DNA of 49,933 nt, from positions 1 to 49,933 of the forward strand of contig JAPEVF010000323.1 in NCBI GenBank assembly GCA_029747585.1. The letters are read 5' to 3'. The translations under genes were made by a program, and so were the position numbers. Below the pieces are notes generated by a model. The model was not told the DNA's origin and ran no database searches. It was given only the letters and a program-made list of their open reading frames with translations. Of this stretch, positions 1 through 12,699 are shown piece by piece. Origin of the DNA: Pleurotus djamor (lineage: Eukaryota > Basidiomycota > Agaricomycetes > Agaricales > Pleurotaceae). Position 1 is the stretch's first letter. Each line of letters opens with the position of its first letter.

Positions 1-418
1 TCTTAACTTCTTTACGCTTCCTGTATAACATCTATATAGTTTTATGCAATAAATACTTTTTGCGTTAATATGAAGTGGTATGATTTATACACATTTATTA
101 TAACTGCTCAATTTTTTTTGTTTTGTTTATCAACGCTTTCAGAGCTTTCCTAGCTTTCCTAGCTTTTCCAGCTTTTTGTGCTTTTGAAGCATTGGCGCTC
201 GCTATGTAAGTATTACAGCGTCTTTTTCTTGCTTTGTCATACCTCTTGTACAAAGCATAACTTTAAGCGCTTTTTCTATTTTAGATATACAAGATACCTT
301 TCTCCCACAGCTTCTTGATCTTATCTAGCTTCCATCTGCTCCTGGTAAAAATGATGTTTTCCTGATGCTAGAGTACTTGTCAAACGTACATCATCTCTAA
401 CAACGCTCGCCTCGCAAT
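1..418. other. AT-rich spacer with short T-rich repeat
   Basis: No gene is visible. The stretch is AT-rich and lies downstream of the minus-strand gene that ends at 419, so it probably includes that gene's 3' untranslated region. Positions 141-178 hold a short imperfect tandem repeat built on AGCTTTCCT, which looks like slippage rather than a named element. Confidence 0.5.
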
Positions 419-1634
419 CTATAGTACAGGGACATGAATCAGCTCATAAGCCATCGAAGTAGGGACGACCTCTGCACATACCAAAATTGATTTGTGTGAG
501 AGACTCGACCTTCCAGAGACAGAGGGACGCGAATGGAAAGTTTTGATGGAATTGCGGCTGCGGATGCATGAGAAAATAGTTGGGTATCGACCGACCTGGG
601 CTCAGAAGGTGACGAGAAGTGACTCACAGCGACATCAAAGCGGATACCCCATTGCGTTCCAGAGGAGCCATTTACAAAGCCAGTCTGCTGCCCATTGTTA
701 AGGTCGACGCTATCCTCATACTGCGCTGGGAATGTGGTCAGTTGGCTACCGCCGTTGGAGAACATTTGCATGTCCTGAGCGAAGGAGATGGGGTCTAAAG
801 CAGCAATATTGACGCCGGTCATTCAATGTACGAATGCAAACTTCGAATACGACTCACAGTTCCACATATCTCCATTGTGGGAGCCACTATTGGAAGGCGG
901 TAGCTTCTTCACAGCCGAAGAACCATCAGGAGGGGATTTCAGCGTGACGTTATACCGGTATTCTAGTCCAGGTCCGACCAACGAACCAGTCGCCGCGGAT
1001 CCAGTATGGACGAGGACAACGTAAACAGACCCTCCCACAGCGAACATTTGACCATATCCCTGGGCGCGATATCGTGGTATAAAGATGAAGAAAACCNAAA
1101 AAATCTCTACCTTACTAAGTTCGTAGATATCGGAAATAATAATCAAACTATCTTCTATTATTCCAGCCAGTGTCATGCTGGCCGCAGTATTCTGAACTTA
1201 GCTAACATACCACGAGGTGGTAGGGAACCGGATAATATTCAGAATTTCGGAGACAGTGGAACACAGAAAGTAGGGCCGTCAGAATAGACATGGCCATAAA
1301 TCCGATTATTGTCATCATACAAGTCAAGTAGGGAAGGTTACAGCTATTTTCATAACGATATGGCGTACCGGTGTTCCCTTTGTTTAGCTCTTGGTTCCTT
1401 GCTACTCTGGGTCTGCCGTACGACTGCCGCCGCAAGGGTCGATGCTATCAGCCAACGGTTGACGCAGGCCAGGCGCGAACCTTGGCTTGAGTGCCCTTCA
1501 GATCCAGATACAACCAAACGAAACACCTGACGACAGAGGTAAGTACGCCCCCATTGGCATGAANCGTCTACCGTATCGAGTCCCTGAGCGGCTCCGAGAA
1601 CTACCAGGTGGAAGGTCACTGAGATGATCGACAT
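419..1634 (-). CDS. Unrecognised secreted protein, multi-exon
   Basis: I do not recognise the family. I chose the ATG at 1632-1634 because it opens a good signal peptide (MSIISVTFHLVVLGAAQG). A later exon (about 1060 down to 842) is hydrophobic and Gly/Ser-rich (QMFAVGGSVYVVLVHTG, then SGSHNGDMWN). A GTGAGT donor near 841 and a TTTAG acceptor near 798 join it to an exon at about 797-633 (PISFAQDMQMFSNGG through GTQWGIRFDVA). A further GTGAGT and a TGTGCAG acceptor near 478 lead to a short last exon stopping at 419. A Cys-Gly-Gly stretch near 1435 (DPCGGSRTADPE) recalls small secreted copper-site proteins, but that is a guess. Two Ns (1097, 1564) fall inside the gene. Exon borders between 1560 and 1060 are uncertain. 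The start lies within 12 bases of the open frame of the HMG-type gene on the other strand. Confidence 0.5.
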
Positions 1635-1645
1635 CTTGACAGACC

Positions 1646-2734
1646 TTGGGTACATCAACTACGTTGACGGAACGCTCTCAAGCGGGGTCCGCGCACAGAC
1701 AACNTCTCTCCGNCTCGCTACCATCGCGCTCGCTCATTCCCAATCTTCCACCAACGGAATCTCCCCAGCGCTCTTCGGGTCCGTCAACGCCACTCTCCGC
1801 TTTCTCCCCGTTCTCCTCTTTATCACCTTCCTCGGCATCGACCACCACCTCAATGGGATCAGCCGGGTTGGTGCATGCGCTTCAACAGTCCAGTTTGAAC
1901 GACTTTGCGGCGCATGAGCCTCAGACGCCTTTCGCGCCTTTCTCCTCTCATATCGACCACCTTGGATCCAACGGGTTCTCTGGTAGTATGGGGATGGGTA
2001 TCGGTGGTGGTCTTGCAGGAATGGGTGTTGGTGGACTAGCGGGTATGGGTGTTCCATCTATCGATGATGGGCTTTATGGTGGGGATATGAACGTCTGCGG
2101 TGGTGGTAATGGACGGGGGTATGACGACGAAACGAGCCACTGGACGCAGATGCAGAATGCGTTGAATGGGAATGGGGTGTTTGATTATACGAACCCTGCT
2201 GAGCGGTTCGTTGAGCCTGCTCCCCACTCCTCCCATGTCAACAATAACCTCCTTAATGCTACCCCGAATGGCAGTTTCGGTGCACAAGCATATGCGGCCG
2301 GGAATGGTGGTTCGGGTGGGTATGATGGGATGTATGGGTTCAACAAGGGCTTGGACGCGTTCTCCTTCTCTTCCTCCATGTCCTCCATGGACGTCGATAT
2401 GTTCAACTCCTCCTCCTCCTCCTCCTCCTTCCCCAACCCCTCCTCCTCCCACCCCTCCTTCCCCAACGCCGATGGTATAGAAGGAAACCCACACGGCGCA
2501 TCAGAAGCAGAAATGGCCGCGTACGAATGGGAACACTCCCCCACATCCTTCTCTTCGTCATCGACAGGGTTTCTGCCGGACGATTTTGATATTAGTGCGA
2601 TACCGCCGATTGAGATTGGGTTGCCTAAATTCGGTGGTGGGTTTTCTGATGAACATGCCACGGTAGAGGGTGATGTGGAAGGAATAGTGGTTGGAACTGA
2701 GGGACGGGAAGCTGTTAGTACGGAGGTGGTTTGA
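1646..2734 (+). CDS. C-terminal region of HMG-box-type regulator, copy 1
   Basis: This is a 362-codon open frame with no obvious start. The encoded protein is low in complexity: Ser/Pro-rich at first, then Gly/Met-rich repeats (GIGGGLAGMGVGGLAGMG), a conserved NALNGNGVFDYTNPAERF segment, a poly-Ser run coded by a TCC repeat (about 2408-2440), and a conserved end, STGFLPDDFDISAIPPIEIG. The same landmarks occur in the same order at 34.5-35.3 kb, downstream of a recognisable HMG box, so I infer that this is the transactivation-type tail of the same protein. No HMG box lies upstream here: the sequence left of about 1640 belongs to an unrelated minus-strand gene. Two Ns (1704, 1713) sit at the junction. 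It may be a truncated duplicate or an assembly join. The frame is otherwise intact, unlike copy 2. Confidence 0.6.
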   Translation: MGTSTTLTERSQAGSAHRQXLSXSLPSRSLIPNLPPTESPQRSSGPSTPLSAFSPFSSLSPSSASTTTSMGSAGLVHALQQSSLNDFAAHEPQTPFAPFSSHIDHLGSNGFSGSMGMGIGGGLAGMGVGGLAGMGVPSIDDGLYGGDMNVCGGGNGRGYDDETSHWTQMQNALNGNGVFDYTNPAERFVEPAPHSSHVNNNLLNATPNGSFGAQAYAAGNGGSGGYDGMYGFNKGLDAFSFSSSMSSMDVDMFNSSSSSSSFPNPSSSHPSFPNADGIEGNPHGASEAEMAAYEWEHSPTSFSSSSTGFLPDDFDISAIPPIEIGLPKFGGGFSDEHATVEGDVEGIVVGTEGREAVSTEVV

Positions 2735-3480
2735 GGATGTTCGCGCCTTGACCTCGACCTCGACATCGACGACTGTTATTCGTCTTAGGGTTACAGTCTA
2801 CGAATTCATCACGACCCGCTACGATACCTCCATACCCTCTTCTCCCTTCCCTCTCCATCCACCTCTCCCTTCTACCCTTCCTTCTACCCTGCTACCCCTC
2901 ATCATCATCATCCGCCGACGCCGACCACCCTCCTCGCGTTCCCCCATCAACACTCGGAGACACCTCATCGAACTCCTCCAATTAACGAAAAAAGCGGACG
3001 TCAAAACCCAGGCTGGTTACTCGCGTCCGCGTGTATGTCCTTTTGTCTTTCCACCCACCTACACACCCACACCACGACGATGTGATGGTTTTGAAGATTT
3101 GAAGAAGGGGTTGAAGATTTGAAGAAGGGACGGCGTTGAACGTCGTTTTGGGATTCTTCGGTATGTCCTCCTCCGTCTTCAGTTTATTCGATGCTCATGC
3201 TGGCTTGGTTTATAGTGTACACCTCGCGTCCCTCTCCTCCTCCCCTTCCTCCCTCCCCTTCACCCCTTCTTCACCCCTTCTTCAACGTTCAAATTCCCCA
3301 TCCCCTTCTTCATCCCCTTTCAACCTCGTCTCTTTGCCTCCTTGTTGTTGTCTTTTTGCGTGTATCATCATGACATTTCCGACTCCTGCTCCGATTCACC
3401 TTACATACCTCTCATGGACGCTCACCTGTTTACGTTTGATGGTTTTTGTTTTTCTTGTGGATATATCGCGTTTCTCAGTT
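2100..3480 (+). repeat. Segmental duplication, copy 1 (HMG tail plus 3' flank)
   Basis: From the NGNGVFDYTN coding segment through the noncoding 3' flank this stretch matches 34,740-36,100 in the same orientation. Shared noncoding landmarks include CACTCGGAGACACCT (2954 and 35,690), GAAGAAGGGACGRCGTTGAAC (3121 and 35,795), a GGTATGTCC followed by TTCAGTTTA, and TGTATCATCATGACATTTC (3361 and 36,009). The match runs past the stop codon into untranslated sequence, so this is a DNA duplication and not just protein similarity. Confidence 0.8.
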
Positions 3481-4230
3481 ATACTTTTATCTTTGCGTTG
3501 TATATATTTTGTTTATACANTTTTTTATCGTTCATGCTACACGCTCCTTCCCCACCCCCCACTCCGATCGTTACCCTTCCCTTCCTCTTCCTCTTTCTCA
3601 CTTTCTCCCCTTACCTTTTTCCTTCTACGTTCAATGCTTGGTGTACGTTTTACCCACTTATAATCCCTCCTATACCCTTCTTCCTTTTTACCTTTTTCTT
3701 CACGTTTTTTGTTATTTCTTAATACCCTTCGAGTTTCATCGCGTTTCTCGTAGGAGGGATTCCCCCTTGTTTATCACTTCATTTATACCACCACCACCTC
3801 GATTCCACTTTATCACCCACCCACCCCCTCACATCTATCCACCTTGTTCATCGTGTTCACCGTGTTCAATGTTTCATTGTGTTCTAACGTCCCACGCACA
3901 TGTATTTCTTAGCTCCCTTGCTTGCTTGTTGTGCTTTTATCGGTAGGAGGAACTCGTTCGTCTGTGACGATCGAGTTCTCTTCCTGCTTTGCGATTTGCT
4001 TACCCTTGTTTCGTTACTCCTTCCCCCCGCTCGCTCGTTGCGCACCCTCCACCTCCCTACCACCTCTACCACCTCCCCACCATTTTCCGGCGTTTTTCAT
4101 GGTCTTTCATATACATCACACCCCACATATCGTTCAACGCACAACTCATCCCCATCCCACCATCACTCATACCTCATTTCTCATCTTTCTTATCGTTTTC
4201 ATTTTCGATGATATATAAGTATCTGAATCT
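2735..4230. other. Pyrimidine-rich 3' flank without a gene
   Basis: The plus strand is strongly C/T-rich (runs of CCTTCC, TTCTTC and CCCCTT) over about 1.4 kb. Long open frames on this strand are a by-product of the composition: Ser, Pro, Phe and Leu dominate and there are no introns or motifs. The first part is duplicated at 35.35-36.2 kb. It may hold the 3' untranslated region of the HMG-type gene. The GGTATGTCC...TTTCAG pattern near 3161 would fit an intron in that region, but I cannot show it. Confidence 0.5.
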
Positions 4231-7200
4231 CTCACTTGNTTTTTTGCGTAGAGATCTCGNTTTTTTGTTTTGTTGGATAGACTGAGAAATTGGATGTTAT
4301 CTGACAAACAAACCTCGCGTGTGCGATTGAACTGGACTCCGAGTTGAGGGTAATGGGCTGGTGAGGTAAGATAAAACAGCATTTCTGAATCCGTGTACCG
4401 AAAATGGACGAAAACAGGAAAGAAATTCCTCACAGAAAACAGGAATCCCATCCGTGGCGGAGTGGGGTGTAAAGAAATCGCCGGAAAACAATAAGAAACC
4501 CCCCCCCCCTCCAAATGGCAAACTCAACCCCTCAAGCCGCACACGGCACACAGCTAGAACAATAACAATAAGCCATGGAATTCCTGAGGCATTTCTTTGG
4601 GATTGTTCGGCGGGGACGGCGTTTGCGAGAAGGGGTCGGATTTACGAGATGGTTTTGTGCGAAGAGGTCGTGAGTTCGTGGAGGTTCTAGGGGATTAGGG
4701 CACTACTAATGGTATCGACACTAGGGTGCTTACTTACTAGCGAGGTGAGTTACGACAGGAGGGTGGTCTGTTGTGGATATGGTTGGTTGGTAGGTCGTTT
4801 GGTTGATACTGGATCGTGGCGCGACGCATGAATGGAGAGGTTGTGTGACGAGGCGGCGGCGGCGTATGCGTATGCGTATGTGGCGTAGAAAGAGGTCTTC
4901 GAAACACGAAACCTTAGGTACCTGCCCTTGACGTTCCCATTAGATGACTCCTTGTCCTCGTCGTCGGTGACAGAATAGGGAAATCACGGAATTCTAGAAA
5001 GCTAGTAAGTATGAATTCCGGACGAAAACATACATCTCTCGTAACCGCGTACTTTCTGGGAGACTAGTGATGTATGAACGAGCGGTATTAAAGTCTGATG
5101 CTAGAGGTTCTAGACACCAAGGCTTGCTGTATAGACTACGAATATCGTATGCATCTTCGGATGGAGGTGGTTTAGCGTAGAAAGATCAATGAAATGACTG
5201 TTCATTTGCTGTTCTCATATCCATATCATCGCAAATGAAAGCGTAAGGAACGAATAAAAGAGGTAATCTGAAGGGGGAGGGATTTACCATGACAGGAACC
5301 TTCGATGTTCATACTTTCATAGACCGCGTGATGAACGAAAGGGACAAGGAAGTTATGAGCTCTGAAGCTTTGAAGTCTATCAGACCATGTGTCGCAGGAG
5401 CTGGGGATGACGGTGACGTGAGACGGTCGGGCAGGGAAGTCGAGGACAAGTCACACCTTGATAAGGGAGAGGATGGAAAGGGGAGATAGGGAGGACGAAA
5501 GGAGGGGTAAGGAGAAAGTCCTCATAGAGTAAACCGAGATGGGGAAAAGGCTAAAGCCCGTGGCCGTGGCCATCATATGGGTCGTTAACGTTACCAACGT
5601 AACCTCGGCGAAAACGGTCGATCAATACGGAAAGACATACCGTTTATACCACCTCCGTCTGTGGTGGACCTGAGCGTCTCAACGGTGATAGCGAATTCCG
5701 CGTGGCGCACCTTGTCAGAAACTCAGATGATCATCTCTCTCTTTTCGCCGCGTGGACTCTAGAAGATGACGCGGTGGGAAGCAAAGGGCGAGTAGATTGG
5801 TTGGTTAGTTGTAAAGGTACCGAATGTCAGCGAGGTAGAGAGGCAGAGAGTTTATTTCTATATTTGACAGATTGACTCAGAGGGACTGGGAAAATGGATG
5901 AACGTCTCGTGGGTTGTGGTGGGAATCGCCGAAGAAGTATGGTAAATGACGGTGAAAATCAGGATGTTTTGGGTGGTAGAGCATACGATGCACAATAGCG
6001 ACCAGGGAAGGCACGAGGAGGGAGGAAATATTCACCGGAAAGAGGAGAGTAAAGGACATTTAACCTGGCAGACAGATAAATGAATAGACGACCCGCAGAT
6101 ACCCAAGGTGAAAAGACGAATGGGGAGTACCGAGTCCAGAGTGGTCCAAGTCGTACGAATTGAGATGTCTTACCGGCGGTACTCAAGACGGGAGACCGAA
6201 GATGGTGGTCTCTCACTCGGCCTTACCAGAAGAGGTTTAACTCGCTGGGTCATCTGCTCGGGCAGCACGACGGGATTGGCTGGAATTGTAGGGTCGAAGA
6301 TGTTGCCGCAGAAGGGACTCGACGATGATGGCGGTAGTGGCTTGATGGTGGGGGCACGAACATAGTCTTGTGGGTGCGTGAATGAGAGCTTGAGTCTTGG
6401 TTTGGTGTAACGCGTTTGGAAGGTCGGAGGTTACGGCCAAGTAATAAAACATAAGAAGAAAGAGTCTGGAACGGTCTGCTTTCTCGTCCGAAATGCGTCA
6501 TCGACGGAGCGCCAGCGGTGTACCAAAACCAAAAGCAAAACGAGGATGCTTTAAGTGTTGAAGAGAGAAACCATAAGGGACGAACGGTCGAACCTCAAAG
6601 GGAAAGCTCCAGTCGTGGAATGGACGGAGTAATCGTTTGCGGTCTCAGGTGCTATCGATTCCGGTGCTGGAAATACTCTGGATCGAGCAATCAAACGAGG
6701 AAGTAGCTTAGGCTACGTATGGTGAAGCCGACAGTCGTACTTGGGAGCGAAAATGTCAACTTAAGCTACGCCGAAGACCCAACACCTGAAAGGCCGTCAA
6801 GCAGAAATAAATATGGCACCAGCGAGATGCGTACACCGTGTTTTTGGGAGATGAATCAATGATGAACGGTCTACCAAAGTGTACGATTCTACCAGGCGGT
6901 GCGCGGGTCGATCGGCGGCAGTTTCCCTTACACGAGAAGGCCAACAAGAGGGTAGAGTGATGAGACCTTTCTTGAGAGACATCAAAAGAACAAAACAAGA
7001 GCTTCGCCAGCGGTGGGCATAGAGTACTTTGTGGGGGAGTACTCAATGATGCATAGCATTGAGCTGCGGCGCGCCAAACGATAAGTAAACATGAGCATAG
7101 CCCTCCCCACCGAGATCAGCGATCAACGGAAAGCCGAGGAGCCGTACCACGTAGGCGAAGCCGGCTTTTGTCGTAAGAGTGATCTGGGATGGCGGCCGAG

Positions 7201-8300
7201 TACAGAGAAGTTGACCGTCGATATTGAGATGGTGAGATGTTGACGGTCACAGAAATAGAAGGCGGCGGTGCGGGATACATTGATGAGTGATGCGCAGTAA
7301 GGTCGTCACGGCGTACGAAGCCCTGAGACCGACGATTAAGCCTGGACTTGAGAAATACCAGGACTAAGACACAGGCATTGATGCTTGATGAGTAGAAGAG
7401 AAGCAAGGTGGGGGTCTCGGAGATCGAGTCTGAGAAGGGACACACGATGCATAGATTTATTAAGCTGCGGTACGTGCGCCCGAGTACTCGAATGCTCATG
7501 CCATACGCGGTGGATGAGATCAACAACGGCGAATGGCGAACAGGCGTTCTGAAAGTGCGCAAAGTTGATCTAGATTCGAGGTGAGATTCAATCATGAACA
7601 TGAGGCTTGAAATTTCGAGAGAGGCAGGGGTTTTTGCATCCGCATTTATCGAACAATGGTGATGGGTACTTGGAGCGCACTCTCCTGAACACTTTGCCGT
7701 TCGATGCCCTGTTCCTTCGGATGATGTAGACCCTCGTATAACCGTCTAAACGTGAAATCGGAGCTTCATTTACACATCCACGGCGGAAAGAGATGAGTTC
7801 GAACGATAGATCGGTGGATGTGATTCTTTCTACACGGTCAAAATGGCGGTCGTGAGTACCATGTGCTTAGTGCTTATAACGGCGAATGGGGTGCTGAGAA
7901 CGGCGAAATCAGACTGAGAGGACAATGAAGAAGATCAAAATTTCAAACTTGACGGCGGGTCCTACAGGAGATTAGCCGTTTGGACCACGCGATTCGAGCC
8001 GCGAAAACCGTTCGAGCCCTCCTTCATGAAATCGGTGGATATACGGATGCCTATCATGAGGGTACGAGAGCTGGTATGATGTTGAGGACAATGAGGAAGC
8101 TACTAACGTCAACGGCACCATGTGACCATCGGATGGTGCTCAGCAAGCCATCACTTGCTTAGATGAAGACGTTTGAGTGAAAGGCATATCGGCCTCTATG
8201 CCGTCTTGATTTCATGATCTAAATTCTGAAGATAGACGGAAGGCATTAATTAGTATGTGCGGGAGGCTCGCTTTGACATGAGCGGCGTACTGTGAATTCT
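4231..8300. other. No callable gene; possible decayed coding sequence
   Basis: I see no gene I can support here. Frames are short and stop-rich on both strands. The best trace is on the minus strand at 7601-7116, where a 161-codon frame includes a hydrophobic segment (TLLLFYSSSINACVLVLVFL) that could be a membrane span. Without a family match I do not call it. A C-run at 4500-4509 and a small GCGTAT repeat at 4861-4880 are the only simple-sequence features. Single Ns lie at 4239 and 4260. Confidence 0.4.
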
Positions 8301-11291
8301 GAGCTCTAAAAGGTGACGGTGGAGGTAGAGTGCATGATCATATGTCCTTCATCTACTCTACTGACACCGGGGAAGTTGAACTTGAAGTCACTTTTGCTAT
8401 TTCGAGCGAACAATGGTGCATCGTTATCTAATCGCAGATGAACGGACAAAATTCATGTACTCTTTACCTGATCGTTATCATGAGTCTGAGTTCATGTGGG
8501 TAGTTATTAAGACCTTCATAACTCACCTGAGAACGTGGATGGAGTCATAAAGGACGACACGGCATTCACAGGAACCAGCGAAATGGATCTGGAGCCATCT
8601 GAGTCGTGAATATTCCATCCACCCGAGGAAGGATGTTCGAGTGGATGAGCGCACCGCTGGATTATTTCCAACCGTCTGTTCGAATCACACACCGTGTACT
8701 CACTGCGAACTTGTCGCCGTTAAGCGCTATGCGTCTGGAAATAGACCTGACGTCCCGGTATTCTTGAGTGCGGAAGAACCACGACGGGGGAAGATCAAGG
8801 AAGCCTAGAGAAGCGTATTCTCATCTTTCTGGGCGGGTTCGCATGCATCTGAGATCCTGGTAAGTCACAACGAATATTGAATGACTCCGTATGTACCAAT
8901 TCGGATGAGAATACAGCGAACTTGGTTGTGGGACGAAGAGCTTGTGAGACAGGACCCAGACCGAGCTCGCGTGGTAATGTCCGAGGGAAAACGATAAGGA
9001 AAGGACAATGGCGAAGCTGATGGATGTGAACATGCGGTGGATAGCTACGTAAGAACAAATTTGTGTTTGGGCAAGATGGGAACTAGGGGAGTGCAGCTTG
9101 CGGTCGGTATGATTTGAATTACCTCGAGGTAAATGAGGAGGACCTAAGCTGGAGATGTGTTACAACTTACCGAATCGGGTTCGCTACCTTCGAAGCACGG
9201 TGTACTTGACGCTTCCAGACGTCTGCCTTCACGCGAAATTAGAGTTGGCTATAGGCTAGAATCATAAAGAAGAGTGGGGGCGACGCACCGTCGGTTCCAT
9301 TCTACACTGAGTCATCGCCCTCCGTGAGTCCTCCAGCGGCATACGTCCCAGCTATGGGAAGGAGTAGATTGTACGCATTCGAGTGGCATGAGCTTTCGTG
9401 CAGCATGTAGATTCCTCGCTATGAATGAGACAGCCCGTGGGCAGCCGCATGTCTGCGTGGCGGGCACGAGAAATCGGGTAGCTCAGCCTGAGTCAGTGAC
9501 TACAATGAGGAATCCAGTGGCCTACCAGGGTGTTTTCGGAGCAGCCTTGAAAAGAACATTCGCGGCGTTTGGGTTCTGAGCGAGTCCGAGGAGGTCCACC
9601 ATGGACATACTCCGTTGCAAGTTCTCCGCATAGGCACGCTGCAAGAAAGCCCATCGAAATGTCAGATAGGAGGTACACAGCCTACGTGGATAACGGAAGG
9701 TGCAAAGGTTAATACTCTCATGCACGGAACGGAGCACTGAGGAAACACATACCGCCGAATTCGGAATTCCTAATTGTCTCTCCCCCACGAGTCTAGGAAA
9801 CGACCTCGGTATTTCACATGGATGATGACTCGTGGGGGTCTTTGCCACCGCCGCCTTGTAGCTACCATATCCGTCCGTTAGCTTGTCGGTGTGGGAGAAG
9901 CGAGAGCGTGGAAGGGTTCCCATGAACCCGACTCATAGTCTAAATCGGGTAGTCCCAAAGAGCAAGGATGACTCGGGATGTACGAAGGCTGTCGGTTCAG
10001 AATTTCCAGTTTGGACCAAGGAAAGATGCCGTCGGAGACGTGTCGAATAAGAAACTGGAATGATGTGAGGGAGCAAGAAGCCCAGCGCGCCGTTTTTACC
10101 TCTGACATGAGGTTTACATGAGGTTTGTCGTTTGTCGAACCGGAAATTAGAATAGCCTTGAGTTGAGGCCAGGTACGTATGCAAGGGAAGAAACTTGATT
10201 TATCTTCCATTTTCCGGGGAATGGGCATGGTAGCGTCGTCGAGCTCGAGTTCGACATTGTTGAGAGCAAGAGTTTGTTTGGAGGCCAAATTCGCCGATGG
10301 CCGGTGTACAAACAAAGGCGTCAGCGCTAGTTTCTCTTTCTCTTTCATGTTGTTTCACGCCATCGATTTCGATGGGGAGCGACGTCTCTTCCATGGAATC
10401 TCTCCAAATCCGAGCCCGTCTGAGGGGCGTGTATGCCTAACAACGTTTTTCTGGTTCAAGATATGTCGTGTACGGCGCGCCTTCCTCTGTGCATCCGTAT
10501 CCATTTACTCTTTCGTTGAAGTATCCATGAGCATCCAAGATATCCAGACCTCGGTGCGTACTCGAATTGCACTATTAGCTTCATGCTCTTAACAAATGGT
10601 TTGCCCAGGATGCGACCGGTTTCCTTCTCTGCACGATGAGATTTTTACCTGCCAGCCCCGGAAGGATATAATCATAGAGTATATGGCTACGCTGCCTCTG
10701 AGCCCTCGTTGGCTACCGCTGGAAAGATCAGGCTCGGATACTCCAAAGGGTGTGTTTTCAATATCTCTTCCGCTTGCCTTCTCGTTGATCTTCATCCTTA
10801 CTTTGTTCAACCCAGCTCTTCCATCTGCTACCCGCCCACTCTCCGTTTCAAAGACTACCTCCCTTATAGGCTTCCTTGCCTTGCATGATTGCATGGGGTA
10901 GACTGACTACGACGCAGAGCATCGTCCAAGGGGCTGCTCGTCTTACTACTTGGGGGAGAAGGCACACGCGCGCGTTTGCTCGGGAGAAATCAACTACCTC
11001 TTTCATGTCGACCCAAACTCGTCGCGTAGTATGCTCTTGTCATTCAATTATCCAATATTATTGCCTTCTTCCTGACCTTCGTCGAGAATTGTATCCTGCT
11101 CCAGTGTTGCGTCCTTGAGCAACGCCCGTTCAGCATCGACGCCTCCGTCGCTTCGGTCTTCAAGGCGTATAAATTCGAACCTCATTGGTTGCCCGTGCCA
11201 GCTCCCTGTTCAATGGAAAAACCCCAGTCGTATTCAATGTCCGTCTCTTCTTCTTTCTTAGACTCCGAATTCATCTGACATTTCCTCCTAG

Positions 11292-11440
11292 GTAAAACCA
11301 CGGCCGATACCTAGCTGACCCTGCGTACGCCCTGCAATAATCCAGTCATCATTCAAAGGGGATCTATACGGGGGCTCTGCGTCATGGAACGTGTTCCATC
11401 CACGGAGCCATCGACCTCTTCAACGAAACGTCGCGCTAGC
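11292..11440 (+). pseudogene. Decayed exon matching the block B exon
   Basis: A CCTCCTAG acceptor is followed by GKTTADT and then a TAG. The matching exon in block B (from 22,372) reads GQLTADTYATLQVHC with no stop at that place. Further on, WNVFHP is shared but sits in another frame because of indels. I take this as a broken copy of the exon at 22,372. The encoded protein is not recognised. Confidence 0.45.
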
Positions 11441-11702
11441 CCATTTGTGGCTTTAATGACACCATCGGCGGCGGATGGTCAAGGCATCAGGTTCGGGATG
11501 ATGCGTTAAGGTTTTGAGAGATCCCCTCCACTCCGACTCCCGACGTTCCTTTGTTTGACCCCGCGTACATACAGAGTACGAGCTCTCCGCCAAGGGTTCA
11601 AGGGTGCAAAATCTTTTGGGGTATGTCTGACTATTTCCCTCCTCTGTGCACGGGATTGACTGTGTTTCTCGAAGATGGCAAGTATCAGGGCCGTTACCTG
11701 AG

Positions 11703-11759
11703 CAATTCCCATCGGTGCCAAAGGTCCCGACTGTTGGAACACGTGTGGCGTTGTTCGGG
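11703..11759 (+). pseudogene. Short conserved exon, block A copy
   Basis: The frame FPSVPKVPTVGTRVALFG ends at a GTATGT donor. The counterpart at 22,779-22,834 reads FPSVAKAPTTGTRVALFG with the same donor, and in both copies a CTAG acceptor follows about 85-95 bases downstream. Conservation of frame and donor suggests a true exon, but it is isolated between broken stretches, so I list it as part of a pseudogene. Function unknown. Confidence 0.4.
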
Positions 11760-12699
11760 GTATGTGCCTACCTTCCCATGACATGGCATTCTTTTGTTTT
11801 CCACTTTTCTGTTTTCGTTGACCCATTTCGTGTGGCCGTTTTACTTTCTAGAACAAGTCTGTGACTTGACGTCGCAACATTTGAGTTTGGGATGATGAAC
11901 GGTAAACCTACCCGTGAAGGGACCGCCTTCGGCGTTCCAATGGGTCCGTTGGCCAGCTCATCGGGTGTGGATGGTGTGACCAGCCACCACTAGGTCGGTA
12001 TGCGTGTCTTTCTACGTCGGGAAGCTTTCATCCTTTCCTAAATCACGCTAGGCTTTCCTCAATTTTTGACCGTTGCCTTCAAGACGAACTTATCACCAGC
12101 GACTATTGCTTATTTTAGCGACTCTCTAGACTCATTTTGACACCATCAAGACGGGCCTTCCCTAGATTCCCCCCTCTAGTATTCACTTAGCCATTTATTG
12201 ATACTCTGTTACTAACCGTCGACCGCGATTTTCACGGTCACCAATTTCAATCCTCCAGGTCTCCATTCTGAATTCTTCCCTCAGGTCAAACGCTCACCGG
12301 ACGGTTCTCGTTCAGTCACGCATACCTTGTACGTCGTCACCCAGCCCTCTCTCCCTCTGTCCCCGCATCTGATCGGCCAAAACCTATTCTTAGTACGAGT
12401 CTTGATCACGATCGGGTGGAACCCAACAATGACAACGATGCCGCCCAAATCTAATCGTGTATCTCACGAAGACAGCGCCAGTTACGTTCCTTACGGAACC
12501 ACCTCCAGCGGGCTCGGCTCTCATCGCTGTTGTCCGCGGAGACATCCTCTCTCTCTCACATCAGTACATCAGAACATTTCGCGTGAAAGCAGCATTCCTG
12601 TGATGTCTCAGGACGGACCTCACGGCACGGATCGACGCCTCAGGAAGTTCAGCGAATCGAAGTCTGACATTGGCGTCGTGAACGCACCCATACACTCAC

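Noticed and set aside
439..822. Single 127-residue protein read straight through on the minus strand
   Set aside because: The frame crosses a clear TTTAG acceptor and a GTGAGT donor, so it is better read as one exon of the spliced secreted-protein gene.
3136..4285. Long Ser/Phe/Leu/Pro-rich plus-strand open frames
   Set aside because: They are produced by the C/T-rich composition, overlap in all three frames, and have no motif or splice structure.
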